A stretch of DNA of 64,000 nucleotides from Streptomyces chrestomyceticus JCM 4735 (GCF_003865135.1 NZ_BHZC01000001.1:4526001-4590000); one strand, 5' to 3'. Positions 34,006 to 43,271 are shown, counted from the stretch's first letter. The notes: generated by a model not told the origin, from the sequence alone. Numbers and translations: made by a program.

Positions 34006-35643
34006 CTATTCCGGCCGGGCGGCGGTCGGGCCCGGGCGTACGGGGTCGGCCGCCGGGTCGGGTTCCGAGGTGGCCGCCGGATCGGCTTCCGGCCGTACCG
34101 TTTCCTCTGCCGGGGCGGCGGACTCGGGTGCGCCGGTGCCGGGAGCGGGGGCCCCTCGCTCCGCGCGCCGCAGCAGGAACGCCGCGAGCAGTCCGCCGAG
34201 GAAGACGGCGGCCGCGCCCACCAGTTGACTGGCGCCGATGCCGGAGGCGAACGCGTCGTGGACGGCCGCCCGGTCCGCGTCCGTACGGGCCATCGCCAGC
34301 GCGGCCGGCAGCGAACCGGCGCCCAGCGCGACCGCGGGCAGCAGCGCGGCGAAGCGGGAGTTGAGGACCGCGCCGAGGACGGCGACGCCCAGGCCCTGGC
34401 CGAACTCCATCAGCGTGCCGTTCACGCCCGCGCCCACGCCGGCCTTCTCGACCGGGATCGACGACATGATGGCGTTGGCCATGGTGGGCATCGCGAACGC
34501 CACACCGACGCCCATCAGCAGCAGGCCGAGCAGCATGCCGCCGTAACTGTCGCTGCCGAGGGTCGCGATGGCGGTCAGACCGCCGGCCAGCAGGCTCATC
34601 CCGACCACGATCATGCCGGGGGTGCCCAGCTTGGGCAGCAGCTTGACGCCCAGCCCGGTGAAGTTCAGCGCGACGACCATCAGGGCCAGCGGCGCCATCC
34701 GCAGTCCGGCCTCCAACGGCCCGTATCCGAGGACGAGTTGCAGGTGCTGGGTGAGCAGGAACATCGACCCGCCCAGGCCGAACGCCACCAGGATGCCGCC
34801 GGACACCGCGCCGATGAACCGGCTGTTGCGGAAGAAGTGCATGTCCAGCATCGGGTTCGGTATGCGCAGCTCCCACAGCGCGAAGACGGCGAGGCCCACG
34901 ACGCCGACCGCGGCGGAGGTCAGCACCCGCCCGGAGAGCCAGCCGCTCCCGGGCCCGGAGATGATCGCGAAGACCACACCGACCATGCCGATCATGGACA
35001 GCAGCGCGCCCACCAGGTCGGGCCGGTCCCCGTTGGAGCTCTTCGACTCGGGGACGAGCCGCAGTACGGCGACGAAGCCGATGAGCGCGACCGGGATGTT
35101 GATCAGGAACAGCGAGCCCCACCAGTAGTGGGCCAGCAGCGTGCCGCCGATCAGCGGCCCGGCGGCGAACCCGAGCGAGTTCACCGAGCTCCAGATGCCG
35201 ATGGCCTTCGGGCGCTCGGCGTCGTCGAATATCTGCATGACGACGGCGAGCGTCGTCGTCATCAGCAGCGCGCCGCCGACACCCATCCCGGCGCGGGCCG
35301 CGATCAGTTGGCCGGGCGACTGGGCGAGGGCGGCGGCCAGCGAGGCGACGCCGAACAGCACCAGGCCGAGGGCGAGCATCTTCTTGCGGCCGTACCGGTC
35401 GGCGGCGTTGCCGGCGGTGAGCAGCAGGCCGGACTGGACCAGCGAATACGCGTTGAGCATCCACTGGACGTCGGCGGTGGTCGCGCCCATCTCCTCGGTG
35501 AGCGAGGGGACCGCGACGTTCAGGACCGTGTTGTCGAGCAGGACGGTCAACTGCGCGAGGCAGATGACGGCGAGGATGAGCCAGCGGGTGGGATTGCGGG
35601 CCGGACTCAAGGGTGGGGCGGCGCCGGAGGCCACGGAGGACAT
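34006..35643 (-). CDS. DHA2-family multidrug exporter
   Basis: Major-facilitator protein of 545 aa with 14 predicted helices. Motif A-like NAADRYGRKKMLALGLVLFG and motif C-like SLGFAAGPLIGGTLLAHYW, and the N-terminal LDNTVLNVAVPSL, identify an EmrB/QacA-type proton antiporter. The last 60 residues are a polar Pro/Glu/Ala tail. The ATG is preceded by AGGGAG, which itself lies in the left arm of the 35648 inverted repeat. The TetR gene follows 43 bp later. Substrate unknown. Confidence 0.92.
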   Translation of the reverse strand: MSSVASGAAPPLSPARNPTRWLILAVICLAQLTVLLDNTVLNVAVPSLTEEMGATTADVQWMLNAYSLVQSGLLLTAGNAADRYGRKKMLALGLVLFGVASLAAALAQSPGQLIAARAGMGVGGALLMTTTLAVVMQIFDDAERPKAIGIWSSVNSLGFAAGPLIGGTLLAHYWWGSLFLINIPVALIGFVAVLRLVPESKSSNGDRPDLVGALLSMIGMVGVVFAIISGPGSGWLSGRVLTSAAVGVVGLAVFALWELRIPNPMLDMHFFRNSRFIGAVSGGILVAFGLGGSMFLLTQHLQLVLGYGPLEAGLRMAPLALMVVALNFTGLGVKLLPKLGTPGMIVVGMSLLAGGLTAIATLGSDSYGGMLLGLLLMGVGVAFAMPTMANAIMSSIPVEKAGVGAGVNGTLMEFGQGLGVAVLGAVLNSRFAALLPAVALGAGSLPAALAMARTDADRAAVHDAFASGIGASQLVGAAAVFLGGLLAAFLLRRAERGAPAPGTGAPESAAPAEETVRPEADPAATSEPDPAADPVRPGPTAARPE

Positions 35644-35647
35644 ACAG

Positions 35648-35704
35648 GCTCCCTGTACGGAGTGGTCGAGCGGAGCAGCGGGACATCTACACCGTACAGG
35701 GAGC
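35648..35704. promoter_or_regulatory. 13-bp perfect inverted repeat, probable TetR operator
   Basis: GCTCCCTGTACGG (35648-35660) and CCGTACAGGGAGC (35692-35704) are exact inverted repeats 44 bp apart centre to centre, about four helical turns. The left arm covers the ribosome-binding site of the DHA2 exporter and the right arm lies in its promoter region, a layout suited to looping or double-site repression. Confidence 0.75.
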
Positions 35705-35770
35705 GCTATACGCCGTACATTTCTCTTACGGGAGGGCGTTTACGGATACGGCTGGAGCCTGTCGACTACA

Positions 35771-37981
35771 TCACGAGACGGGTTTCGTCAGGTCGTACAG
35801 CGTCGTACTTCCGACGGTCACCTTCTTGAAGTTCTTCTCGACCCAGCTCGTGATGTCGGACGACGCGGACTTCTGGGCGCCGTTCGCCCCGAAGAAACCG
35901 CCGCCCGCGCCTCCGCCGACGAAGTAATGGATCTTGCCCTGGCGTACGTACTCCTTGAACTGTTCGAGTGTCGGTGAGGGGTCGCTGCCGTTGAAGCCGC
36001 CGATGGGCATGACCGGAAGCTGAGTGGCGAGCTGGTAACTGGCGGCGTTCTGGGAGCCGATGGCGGCGGCGGCCCAGGTGTAGTCGGCGGCGTTCTCGCG
36101 GAGGGCGGCCTTGGCCTTGGGGCTGACCTGCCGGCCGTTGAGGAGGCCGCCCAGGGAGTTGTAGAGGCCGCGGTGGGGGGCGCCGGGGGCTTGGCCGGGG
36201 GTGCCGGGTTGGGTCTTGCCTTGGCCCTGGCTCTGGCGCTGGCCCTGGCCTTGACCTTGTCCGCCGGGCGGCGGGCCCCCCTGGCCGCCCTTACCCCCCT
36301 TGCCGCCAGGCCCGGGCCCACCCACGATGATCATCCCGCCGTGCCGGCCCCCGGCGCCCTCGACCTTCGGGCCCGCGGTCACGATCGACCCGGTGTGCGG
36401 AGTGCCGACCGTGTTCGCCGCGTACGCCACCGGCCCGCCCAGTCCCGCGGCGACCCCCAGCCCCGCGGCCACCACGGCCAGCCGCCGGCCCAGCCGTACG
36501 GAGAGCAGCAGACCCAGCGCCGCCACGGCGCCGACCGCCACCACCGACCAGCGCAGCCACGGCAGCCACTGCGGCGAGCGGGCCAGCAGGACGTACGCCC
36601 AGGCCGCGGTCACCGCGACCGTGCCCGCCAGTACCAGCGCGGCGGCGGTACGGTCGCGCCGCCGCCACAGCAGCGTCGCCCCCATCGCGACCAGCGCCGC
36701 GATGTACGGGGCCAGCGCGATGTTGTAGTACTGGTGGAAGATCCCCGACATGAAGCTGAACGTCGCGAACGTGATCAGCAGCGCGCCGCCCCACACCAGG
36801 AACGCCGCGCGCGCGGCGTCGGTCCGCCCGGCCCGTCGCAGTACGACCAGCCCCGCGACCAGCAGCAGGAAGGCGGCAGGCAGCAGCCAGGCGATCTGGC
36901 CGCCCATGTCGGAGCCGAAGAGCCGGGAGAAGCCGGTGTCGCCCCAGCTTCCCCCGCCGCCACCGCCGCCGCCTCCGCCGCCCAGGCGACCGCCGCCGAC
37001 GCTGCCCGCCTCGTTGCCGTTGATGCGGCCGAGCCCGTTGTAGCCGAAGGTCAGCTCCAGGAAGCTGTTGCTCTGCGACCCTCCGATGTACGGGCGCGAG
37101 CCGGCCGGCCACAGCTCGACGATCGCGACCCACCAGCCGCCGGACACGACCATCGCCAGTCCACCCAGGAGGAGTTGGCCGAAGCGGCGGCGCAGCCGCG
37201 TGGGCGCGCACACCGCGTACACGAGCGCCAGCGGCGGCAGGATCAGCCACGCCTGGAGCGTCTTGGTCAGAAAGGCGAAGCCGAAGCACACGCCCGCCAG
37301 CAGCAGCCACTTCGTACGGGCGTCCTCCAGCGCGCGCAGCACGCAGTACACGGCGCAGACCATCAGCAGGCACAGCAGCGCGTCCGGATTGTTGAAGCGG
37401 AACATCAGCGCGGCGACCGGCGTCAGCGCGAGCAGCGCCCCCGCGAACAGCCCGGCGCCCACGCCGAAGCGTCGCCGTACGGCCGCGTACAGCACCCCGA
37501 CCGTGGCGACGCCCATCAGCGCCTCCGGCACCAGGATGGACCACGAGCTGAGCCCGAAGAGCCGTACGGACAGGGCCATCGGCCACAGGGCGGCCGGGGG
37601 CTTGTCGACGGTGATGGAGTTGGCGGCGTCGGAGGACCCGAAGAAGAGCGCCTTCCAGCTCGCGGAACCGGCCTGGGCGGCCGCCGAGTAGAACTGGTTC
37701 GCGTACCCGGAGGCGCCGAGGTCCCAGAGGAAGAGCGCGGCGGACGCCAGGAGCAGCGCGATGAAGGCGGGGCGGGCCCAGCGGGGGGAGTCGGGGGGCG
37801 GGGCGGTCTCCTGGGCGGATTCGGGCTGCTCACGCGCCTCGGACGGCTTGGACGGCTCGGGTGGCTCGGGTGGCTCGGGTGGCTCGGCGTCCTGAGCGCG
37901 GGGGCCGGGCGGCTCGGTCTCCCGGGCATGGGGATCTGGCGTCTCGCCCGGTCCCGTAAGGCGGGGGTGGTGCGTGGTCAT
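35771..37981 (-). CDS. GT39-type (ArnT/PMT-like) membrane glycosyltransferase
   Basis: Polyprenyl-phosphate-sugar-dependent glycosyltransferase of 736 aa. After a Pro/Glu-rich cytoplasmic N-terminus (1-95), the membrane part has the family features: acidic residues in the first loop (DLGASGYANQFYSAAAQAG, ITVDKPPAALWPMAL) and about twelve helices. An 11-Gly run lies in a loop near residue 385 and a Gly/Gln/Lys-rich segment near 590-630. The C-terminal extracytoplasmic domain (YTWAAAAIGSQNAASYQLATQ, HYFVGGGAGGGFFGAN) is typical of actinobacterial members. The start (ATG 37981, AGGAG upstream) overlaps the stop of the GT2-GtrA gene. Confidence 0.92.
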   Translation of the reverse strand: MTTHHPRLTGPGETPDPHARETEPPGPRAQDAEPPEPPEPPEPSKPSEAREQPESAQETAPPPDSPRWARPAFIALLLASAALFLWDLGASGYANQFYSAAAQAGSASWKALFFGSSDAANSITVDKPPAALWPMALSVRLFGLSSWSILVPEALMGVATVGVLYAAVRRRFGVGAGLFAGALLALTPVAALMFRFNNPDALLCLLMVCAVYCVLRALEDARTKWLLLAGVCFGFAFLTKTLQAWLILPPLALVYAVCAPTRLRRRFGQLLLGGLAMVVSGGWWVAIVELWPAGSRPYIGGSQSNSFLELTFGYNGLGRINGNEAGSVGGGRLGGGGGGGGGGGSWGDTGFSRLFGSDMGGQIAWLLPAAFLLLVAGLVVLRRAGRTDAARAAFLVWGGALLITFATFSFMSGIFHQYYNIALAPYIAALVAMGATLLWRRRDRTAAALVLAGTVAVTAAWAYVLLARSPQWLPWLRWSVVAVGAVAALGLLLSVRLGRRLAVVAAGLGVAAGLGGPVAYAANTVGTPHTGSIVTAGPKVEGAGGRHGGMIIVGGPGPGGKGGKGGQGGPPPGGQGQGQGQRQSQGQGKTQPGTPGQAPGAPHRGLYNSLGGLLNGRQVSPKAKAALRENAADYTWAAAAIGSQNAASYQLATQLPVMPIGGFNGSDPSPTLEQFKEYVRQGKIHYFVGGGAGGGFFGANGAQKSASSDITSWVEKNFKKVTVGSTTLYDLTKPVS

Positions 37982-39465
37982 CGGGGGCTCCTGCCGGGGT
38001 GGTGCGGTGCGGCGGTGGGGTGCTGGACGTCCGGTGCGGGGGTGGGGTGGTTCCGTACGGGGGTGAGGCGGCCCGGTACGGGAGCGGGGTGTTCCCGTAC
38101 GGCAGCGGGGCGGTCCGGGACGGCGGTGTGGCGGACCTGTACGGCCTCCCGGCCGTCCCCGCCGTCCCGACCGTCCCCGCCTTTCCGCTCCCGCTGCCGC
38201 TCCCGCCCCTGCTCCCGCTCCCGGTCCGTGAAGACCCACGCCCGGAAGAGCAGGAACCGCAGCAGCGTCGCCGCGAGGTTGGCGGCGACCAGGACGGCCA
38301 TCTCGGTGCCGTGCGCGGGGTCGCCGGCCGCGGCGTCCAGCGCGGCCAGCGAGCCGCTGGTCAGGGCCAGTCCGATGCCGAAGACGACGAGCCCCTGGGC
38401 CTGGTGGCGTACGGCGCGCTCGCGGCCCCGTACGCCGAAGGTCAGCCGGCGGTTCGCCGCCGTGTTACCGACGGCCGACAGCAGCAGGGCCGCGGCGTTG
38501 GCCGGCTGCGGCCCGACGCCGAGCCGGAAGAGCGAGTAGAGGCCGAGGTAGAGGAGGGTGCTCAGGGCGCCGACCACGCAGAAGCCCATGACCTGGCGGG
38601 CCAGTCCGCGCGGTACGCCGGCCAGTTCACGGTCGCGCGGATCGTCGCCGAAGGGGCGCGCGAGCCGGTCCAGCGGCAGCGCTCCGGTGGCCAGCGCGCG
38701 CCCCACGCGCAAGACACCCTTGAGGTCCTCGGTCGCCGTCCGCACGATGTGCACGGTGCTGTCCGGGTCGTCCACCCAGTCCACGGGGACTTCGTGGATC
38801 CGCAGCCCGGCGCGTTCGGCGAGCACCAGCATCTCCGTGTCGAAGAACCATCCGCTGTCCTCGACCATGGGCAGCAGCCGCTCGGCGACATCGCCCCGTA
38901 CGGCCTTGAACCCGCACTGCGCGTCGGAGAAGCGGGCGGCCAGCGAGCCGCGCAGGATGAGGTTGTAGGAGCGGGAGATGAACTCCCGCTTGGGCCCGCG
39001 CACCACCCGCGAACTCCGCGCCAGGCGCGAGCCGATCGCCAGGTCGGAGTGGCCCGAGATGAGCGGGGCGACCAGCGGCAGCAGCGCGTTCAGGTCGGTC
39101 GACAGGTCGACGTCCATGTAGGCGAGCACCGGGGCGTCGGACAGGGACCAGACGGTGCGCAGCGCCCGGCCGCGGCCCTTCTCCTCCAGGCGTACGGCGG
39201 TCACCTCGTCGATCGTCTCGTCCAGCGACGCGGAGATCTCGGGCGTACGGTCCGTGCTCGCGTTGTCCGCGACGGTGATCCGGAAGCCGTAGGGGAAGGT
39301 GCGGGAGAGGTGGTCGTGGAGCCGGCGGACGCACGGCTCCAGGTCGGACTCCTCGTTGTAGACGGGGATCACGACATCGAGCACCGTGTCGATCTGGCCG
39401 AGGCGCAGATGCTCACGGGGCGGCAGGGAACCCAGGGGGGTGTGGGCCGGCTGTGTCGTCGTCAT
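37978..39465 (-). CDS. GT2 glycosyltransferase fused to GtrA-like membrane domain
   Basis: Bifunctional protein of 495 aa. The N-terminal GT2 domain (DTVLDVVIPVYNEESDLEPCV, DNASTDRTPEI, YMDVDLSTDLNALLPLV) resembles dolichyl-phosphate mannose synthase and would load a sugar onto polyprenyl phosphate. The C-terminal GtrA domain has four helices (VMGFCVVGALSTLLYLGLYSLF, AALLLSAVGNTAANRRLTF) and may flip the product for the downstream GT39 enzyme. A low-complexity Pro/His/Arg tail follows. GTG 39495 overlapping the kinase stop is an alternative start; ATG 39465 has GGAAG upstream. The stop overlaps the GT39 start. Confidence 0.9.
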   Translation of the reverse strand: MTTTQPAHTPLGSLPPREHLRLGQIDTVLDVVIPVYNEESDLEPCVRRLHDHLSRTFPYGFRITVADNASTDRTPEISASLDETIDEVTAVRLEEKGRGRALRTVWSLSDAPVLAYMDVDLSTDLNALLPLVAPLISGHSDLAIGSRLARSSRVVRGPKREFISRSYNLILRGSLAARFSDAQCGFKAVRGDVAERLLPMVEDSGWFFDTEMLVLAERAGLRIHEVPVDWVDDPDSTVHIVRTATEDLKGVLRVGRALATGALPLDRLARPFGDDPRDRELAGVPRGLARQVMGFCVVGALSTLLYLGLYSLFRLGVGPQPANAAALLLSAVGNTAANRRLTFGVRGRERAVRHQAQGLVVFGIGLALTSGSLAALDAAAGDPAHGTEMAVLVAANLAATLLRFLLFRAWVFTDREREQGRERQRERKGGDGRDGGDGREAVQVRHTAVPDRPAAVREHPAPVPGRLTPVRNHPTPAPDVQHPTAAPHHPGRSPR

Positions 39466-39491
39466 GACATCGACACTTCCGGAGCGCGCTG

Positions 39492-41339
39492 TCACCCTTG
39501 TGTGGTGCCGCTGTGCCCGGGCTGTGAATGGGCGTATTCAAGGGGCGTATGGGAATGCTGGGGGGCGCGTGTGGCGTCGCGCGCCGGTCCGTCGGCGGGC
39601 AGCCGGACCCGGAAGACGGTCCGCCCGGGAACGCTCTCCACCCCGACCGTGCCGCCGTGCGCCGCGACCACGGCCTCCACGATCGCCAGGCCGAGGCCCG
39701 TACTGCCGCTGTTGCGGGAGTTCGTGCCCTTCGTACCGCTCGCGGCGTCCGTACCCTGCGTGCCGCCCGGGCCGTCCGTACCGCCTGTTGCGCTTCTGCG
39801 GCTCGTGCCGCCCGTACGGGCACGGGACGCGTCGCCCCGGGCGAACCGCTCGAAGACGTGCGGCAGCAGCTCGGGCGGCACACCGGGGCCGTCGTCCCGC
39901 ACCTCCAGCCGGACGAAGTGCCCCGCCCCCGGCATCGGCATCTCGCGCCGCAGACAGGCGACGACCGTGGTGCCCTCGGGCGTGTGCGTACGGGCATTGG
40001 CCAGCAAGTTGACCAGGACCTGGTGCAGCCGGTCGGCGTCGGCCCGTACGGGCACCGGGTCGGCCGGCAGCTCCAGGCGCCACTTGTGGCGGGGGCCGGC
40101 GGCGCGGGCGTCGCTGACGGCGTCCACGACGAGCGGTACGAGATCGGTGCACTCGTACGACAGCGGGCGCCCGGAATCCAGCCTGGCGAGCAGCAGCAGA
40201 TCCTCCACCAGGCCGGTCATCCGCTCCGCCTCGGACTCGATGCGCCCCAGGGCGTGCCGGGTGGCCGGGCCCGGCTCCTCGCGGCCCCGCCGGGTCAGCT
40301 CGGCGTAACCGCGTATCGAGGCCAGTGGTGTGCGCAGCTCATGGCTCGCGTCCGCGACGAATCTGCGGACCCGGGTCTCGCTCTCCTGCCGGGCCGCGAG
40401 CGCCGACCCCACATGCCCGAGCATCCGGTTGAGCGCCGCGCCGACCTGCCCGACCTCCGTACGCGGGTCCGCCTCGGCGGCCGGGACGCGCTCGTGCAGC
40501 GCCACCTCGCCGCGGTGCAACGGCAGTTCGGAGACGCGGGTGGCGGTGGCGGCGACCCGGCGCAGCGGCCACAGCGCGATACGGACCGTGGCGGCGCCCG
40601 CGAGACCGGCGGCGACCAGGCCCGCGGCGGTCACACAGACCTCCACGACGACCAGCCGCGCGACGACGTCCTGCACCTCACCGGCCGGCAGGCCGACCAG
40701 CGCGGAGTCGTCCGGCGCCGACTCGACGCGGTAGTCGCCCAGGTCGGGGAGGGTGACGGTGTGCGGGCGACCGTCCCTCGGCACGGCGGCCAGTGCCTGC
40801 TTCTGCTCGTCGGTCAGCGTGACCAGGTTCTGGGCGGGCAGCGGGTTGCGCGCGTCGATGCTGCGGGCGGCGGCGGTGATGTCCCCTTCGGAGGAGAGCC
40901 GCGCCCCGACCGTACCGATGGGCTGGCCGGGGCCCGCGATGAACCCGAGGTCCCGGTGCCCGGTGAAGTCACCCTGCCGGCCCACGGAATGCTGGGCCGA
41001 CTCGCGCAGCTTGCCGTCGAGCTGGTTCTGGAGGTACGAGTGCAGCGCGATGGTGGTGACCGTACCGATCACCGCACACACCACCGCGATCAGCAGCACC
41101 GCCGACACCACGAGCCGGGTCCGCAGGCTCCATCGGCGCGGCCGCAGCCTGAACTGGCGGGGGCGCCGGTGCCGGTGGACGCGGGGGCCGGTGGCACCCG
41201 GGCCGGTGGCACGCGGACCGGTAGCAGACGGGCTGGTGGCAGACGGGTCGGCACTCGTCCGTACCGCAGTCGGCCGGCCGGTGCCCGCCGCCCGCCCGTC
41301 AGTCGGTGGCCCGGTTCCGGCCCCCGCTGACCCGGACAC
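39492..41339 (-). CDS. sensor histidine kinase
   Basis: Membrane kinase of 615 aa. A repetitive Ser/Ala/Thr/Gly/Pro N-terminus precedes one helix (about 73-100), an extracytoplasmic sensor region, a second helix and a HAMP domain. The H-box is DASHELRTPL with His333; N-box VLVNLLANARTHTP, G1 VRDDGPGVPPELL and G2 GLGLAIVEAVV follow. Between F and G2 boxes there is an inserted Gly/Thr/Ser-rich segment of about 35 residues. It overlaps or abuts the response regulator upstream and the GT2-GtrA gene downstream, so the sugar-transfer genes are probably its output or signal source. Confidence 0.92.
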   Translation of the reverse strand: MSGSAGAGTGPPTDGRAAGTGRPTAVRTSADPSATSPSATGPRATGPGATGPRVHRHRRPRQFRLRPRRWSLRTRLVVSAVLLIAVVCAVIGTVTTIALHSYLQNQLDGKLRESAQHSVGRQGDFTGHRDLGFIAGPGQPIGTVGARLSSEGDITAAARSIDARNPLPAQNLVTLTDEQKQALAAVPRDGRPHTVTLPDLGDYRVESAPDDSALVGLPAGEVQDVVARLVVVEVCVTAAGLVAAGLAGAATVRIALWPLRRVAATATRVSELPLHRGEVALHERVPAAEADPRTEVGQVGAALNRMLGHVGSALAARQESETRVRRFVADASHELRTPLASIRGYAELTRRGREEPGPATRHALGRIESEAERMTGLVEDLLLLARLDSGRPLSYECTDLVPLVVDAVSDARAAGPRHKWRLELPADPVPVRADADRLHQVLVNLLANARTHTPEGTTVVACLRREMPMPGAGHFVRLEVRDDGPGVPPELLPHVFERFARGDASRARTGGTSRRSATGGTDGPGGTQGTDAASGTKGTNSRNSGSTGLGLAIVEAVVAAHGGTVGVESVPGRTVFRVRLPADGPARDATRAPQHSHTPLEYAHSQPGHSGTTQG

Positions 41340-41342
41340 CCG

Positions 41343-42092
41343 CTACCCCCCGGGCTTGATCAGGTACCCGGCGCCCCGGCGCGTGTGGATCATCGGGCTG
41401 CGGCCCGCGTCGATCTTCCGGCGCAGGTACGAGATGTACAGCTCCACGACGTTGGCCTGGCCGCCGAAGTCGTAGCTCCACACCCGGTCCAGGATCTGCG
41501 TCTTGCTCAGCACCCGCCGCGGGTTGCGCATCAGGTACCGCAGCAGCTCGAACTCGGTGGCCGTCAGGTGGATCTCCTGACCGCCCCGCCACACCTCGTG
41601 GCTCTCCTCGTCGAGCAGCAGGTCGCCCACCGCGAGCAGCGACTCGCTGCGGCCCGCCGCCGCGCCCGCCCGGCGCAGCAGACCGCGCAGCCGTGCCACC
41701 ACCTCCTCCAGGCTGAAGGGCTTGGTCACATAGTCGTCGCCGCCCGCCGTCAGCCCGGCGATCCGGTCCTCGACCGCGTCCTTCGCGGTCAGGAACAGCA
41801 CCGGCACCTCGGGCAGTTCATGGCGCAGCCGCCCCAGTACGGTCAGGCCGTCCATGTCCGGCAGCATCACGTCGAGCAGCACCGCGTCCGGCCGCCACTC
41901 ACGTGCCGCCCGCAGCGCGGCCGTGCCGTCACCTTCGGCGCGGATGTCCCAGCCCTCGTAACGCAGCGCCAAGGAGAGCAGTTCGGCGAGCGACGCCTCG
42001 TCGTCGACGACCAGCACCCGCACCGGGCTCCCGTCCGGACGCAGCAGCTCAGCGGGCTTCTTGGCGATGGATGTGGACGCTGTCACGGTCAT
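41343..42092 (-). CDS. OmpR-family response regulator
   Basis: Response regulator of 249 aa. The receiver (VRVLVVDDEASLAELLSLAL) has the phospho-acceptor Asp74 in LLDVMLPDMDG and the conserved Thr and Lys in FLTAKD and VTKPFSLEE. The winged-helix domain (LTATEFELLRYLMRNPRRVLS, VVELYISYLRRKID) is of the PhoB/OmpR type. ATG 42092 is preferred; a GTG at 42110 directly after GAGGGG is possible. The kinase gene starts four bases after the stop, so they are one operon. Confidence 0.93.
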   Translation of the reverse strand: MTVTASTSIAKKPAELLRPDGSPVRVLVVDDEASLAELLSLALRYEGWDIRAEGDGTAALRAAREWRPDAVLLDVMLPDMDGLTVLGRLRHELPEVPVLFLTAKDAVEDRIAGLTAGGDDYVTKPFSLEEVVARLRGLLRRAGAAAGRSESLLAVGDLLLDEESHEVWRGGQEIHLTATEFELLRYLMRNPRRVLSKTQILDRVWSYDFGGQANVVELYISYLRRKIDAGRSPMIHTRRGAGYLIKPGG

Positions 42093-42408
42093 GCTGTCGA
42101 GGCTGACCACCCCCTCTGAGAGCCGTCTTGCGCGTATCTGTGAATCTCCTGAGAAACACCCGTCACCACATCACGGTGTCAGTGGAACCGGACTGGGCCG
42201 CCCCCCGCGCGGTCCAGCCGGTCACCACTGGAATCAGCATGGCACCTACCACTGACAATCGCCCTGACCTGCGACTTCGCACCCCTGAGAGGCTCCAATC
42301 GTGCTCCCGCCGGTCTCCCGGCAGACTCCCGCCGGTCTCCTGGCGGACCGAAGAACCTCCCTCCTGCCCCCTTCCCTTCACCCCGACGTCAATCCGTACC
42401 GTCACCCC
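42093..42408. other. intergenic region between response regulator and FMN reductase
   Basis: About 315 bp between divergent genes, expected to hold both promoters. It contains the tandem repeat at 42304-42347. No reading frame with resemblance to a family was found. Confidence 0.5.
42304..42347. repeat. tandem 22-bp direct repeat
   Basis: Two abutting copies beginning ctcccgccggtctcc match at 20 of 22 positions. They lie about 60-105 bp upstream of the FMN reductase start; they may be a regulatory site or a local slippage duplication. Confidence 0.65.
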
Positions 42409-42981
42409 ATGAAGATCCTCACCCTCAACGGCAGTCTGCGCGCCCGCTCCTCCAACGGCGCCGTCCTGCGGTCCGCCCTCGCACTCACCGACGCCACGTC
42501 AGCCACCGCCGACATCGCCGCGCTCCCCCACTTCCACCCCGACCAGGACGCCGAGGGCGCCACGCCGCCCGCCCCGGTGGCCGCCCTGCGCCGCACCGTC
42601 GCGGACGCGGACGCCGTACTGATCGTCAGCCCGGAGTATGCCCACGGCGTCCCCGGCGTCCTCAAGAACGCTCTCGACTGGCTGGTCAGCAGCGCCGACC
42701 TCCTGGACAAGCCGACCGCGGTACTGACCGCGTCACCCTCACCGACCGGCGCCGCGTACGCCCACGGGCAGTTGCGCGAAACCCTGCGCACGATGTCCGC
42801 CGCCGTGATCCCGGATGCCTGCCGCGACTTCACCGCCATCGGTCCGAAGACCGACCCGGCCACCGGAACCGTCACCGACCCCGCCACCCTCCAGGACCTC
42901 CGCACGGCCCTGACAGCACTGACCACCGCCGCGGCCACTCCCAACACGCGCAGCACGGCGAGCCGTTCGTCCCCCTCGTAG
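42409..42981 (+). CDS. NADPH-dependent FMN reductase-like protein
   Basis: Flavodoxin-fold reductase of 190 aa. It starts with the FMN-binding motif MKILTLNGSLRARSSNGAV and has SPEYAHGVPGVLKNALDWLV, the signature of the NADPH:FMN/quinone reductase family. There is no ribosome-binding site before the ATG, so the transcript may be leaderless. The last 15 residues (PNTRSTASRSSPS) come from sequence antisense to an amidohydrolase remnant, so the natural stop was probably lost and replaced at that junction. Confidence 0.88.
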   Translation: MKILTLNGSLRARSSNGAVLRSALALTDATSATADIAALPHFHPDQDAEGATPPAPVAALRRTVADADAVLIVSPEYAHGVPGVLKNALDWLVSSADLLDKPTAVLTASPSPTGAAYAHGQLRETLRTMSAAVIPDACRDFTAIGPKTDPATGTVTDPATLQDLRTALTALTTAAATPNTRSTASRSSPS

Positions 42982-43151
42982 CGGTACGTGATCGGCCACG
43001 CGCGCCCCACCAGCGGCCCGGCCGCGTCGAAGTACGCCCAGACCTTGGCCAGCACCCGTTCCGGCATGAAGTGCGTGTGTACGTCGATCAGCCCCGGCAG
43101 CCCCAGCCCCCGCCAGAACGCTTCGACCCGCTCGTCACCGTCCACCGCCAT
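42940..43151 (-). pseudogene. amidohydrolase remnant (N-terminal 70 residues)
   Basis: Only the beginning of an amidohydrolase-2-type protein is left: DERVEAFWRGLGLPGLIDVH, THFMPERVLAKVWAYFD and AWPITYRYEGDERLAVLR, with the metal-binding His-x-His. The frame then continues as meaningless sequence antisense to the FMN reductase gene. The break is at about 42940. A full-length member has 250 or more residues, so most of the gene has been deleted. Confidence 0.8.
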
Positions 43152-43271
43152 GGTCCCGCCCTCTCACCGTTACGCGCACGGGCACCGCCCCGGCCCCCGC
43201 CGCCCCATCAGCGATCGTTGCGCCCAGCACCTACCTGAATCCACCCCTCGCCCCCGATCCGCCCCTCCCCC

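Noticed and set aside
36173..38539. 788-aa open frame on the plus strand
   Set aside because: It is antisense to the GT39 and GT2-GtrA genes; composition is low-complexity shadow.
42402..42939. C-terminal two thirds of the minus-strand frame that begins with amidohydrolase sequence
   Set aside because: It is antisense to the FMN reductase and shows no amidohydrolase features; only the first 70 residues are a real remnant.
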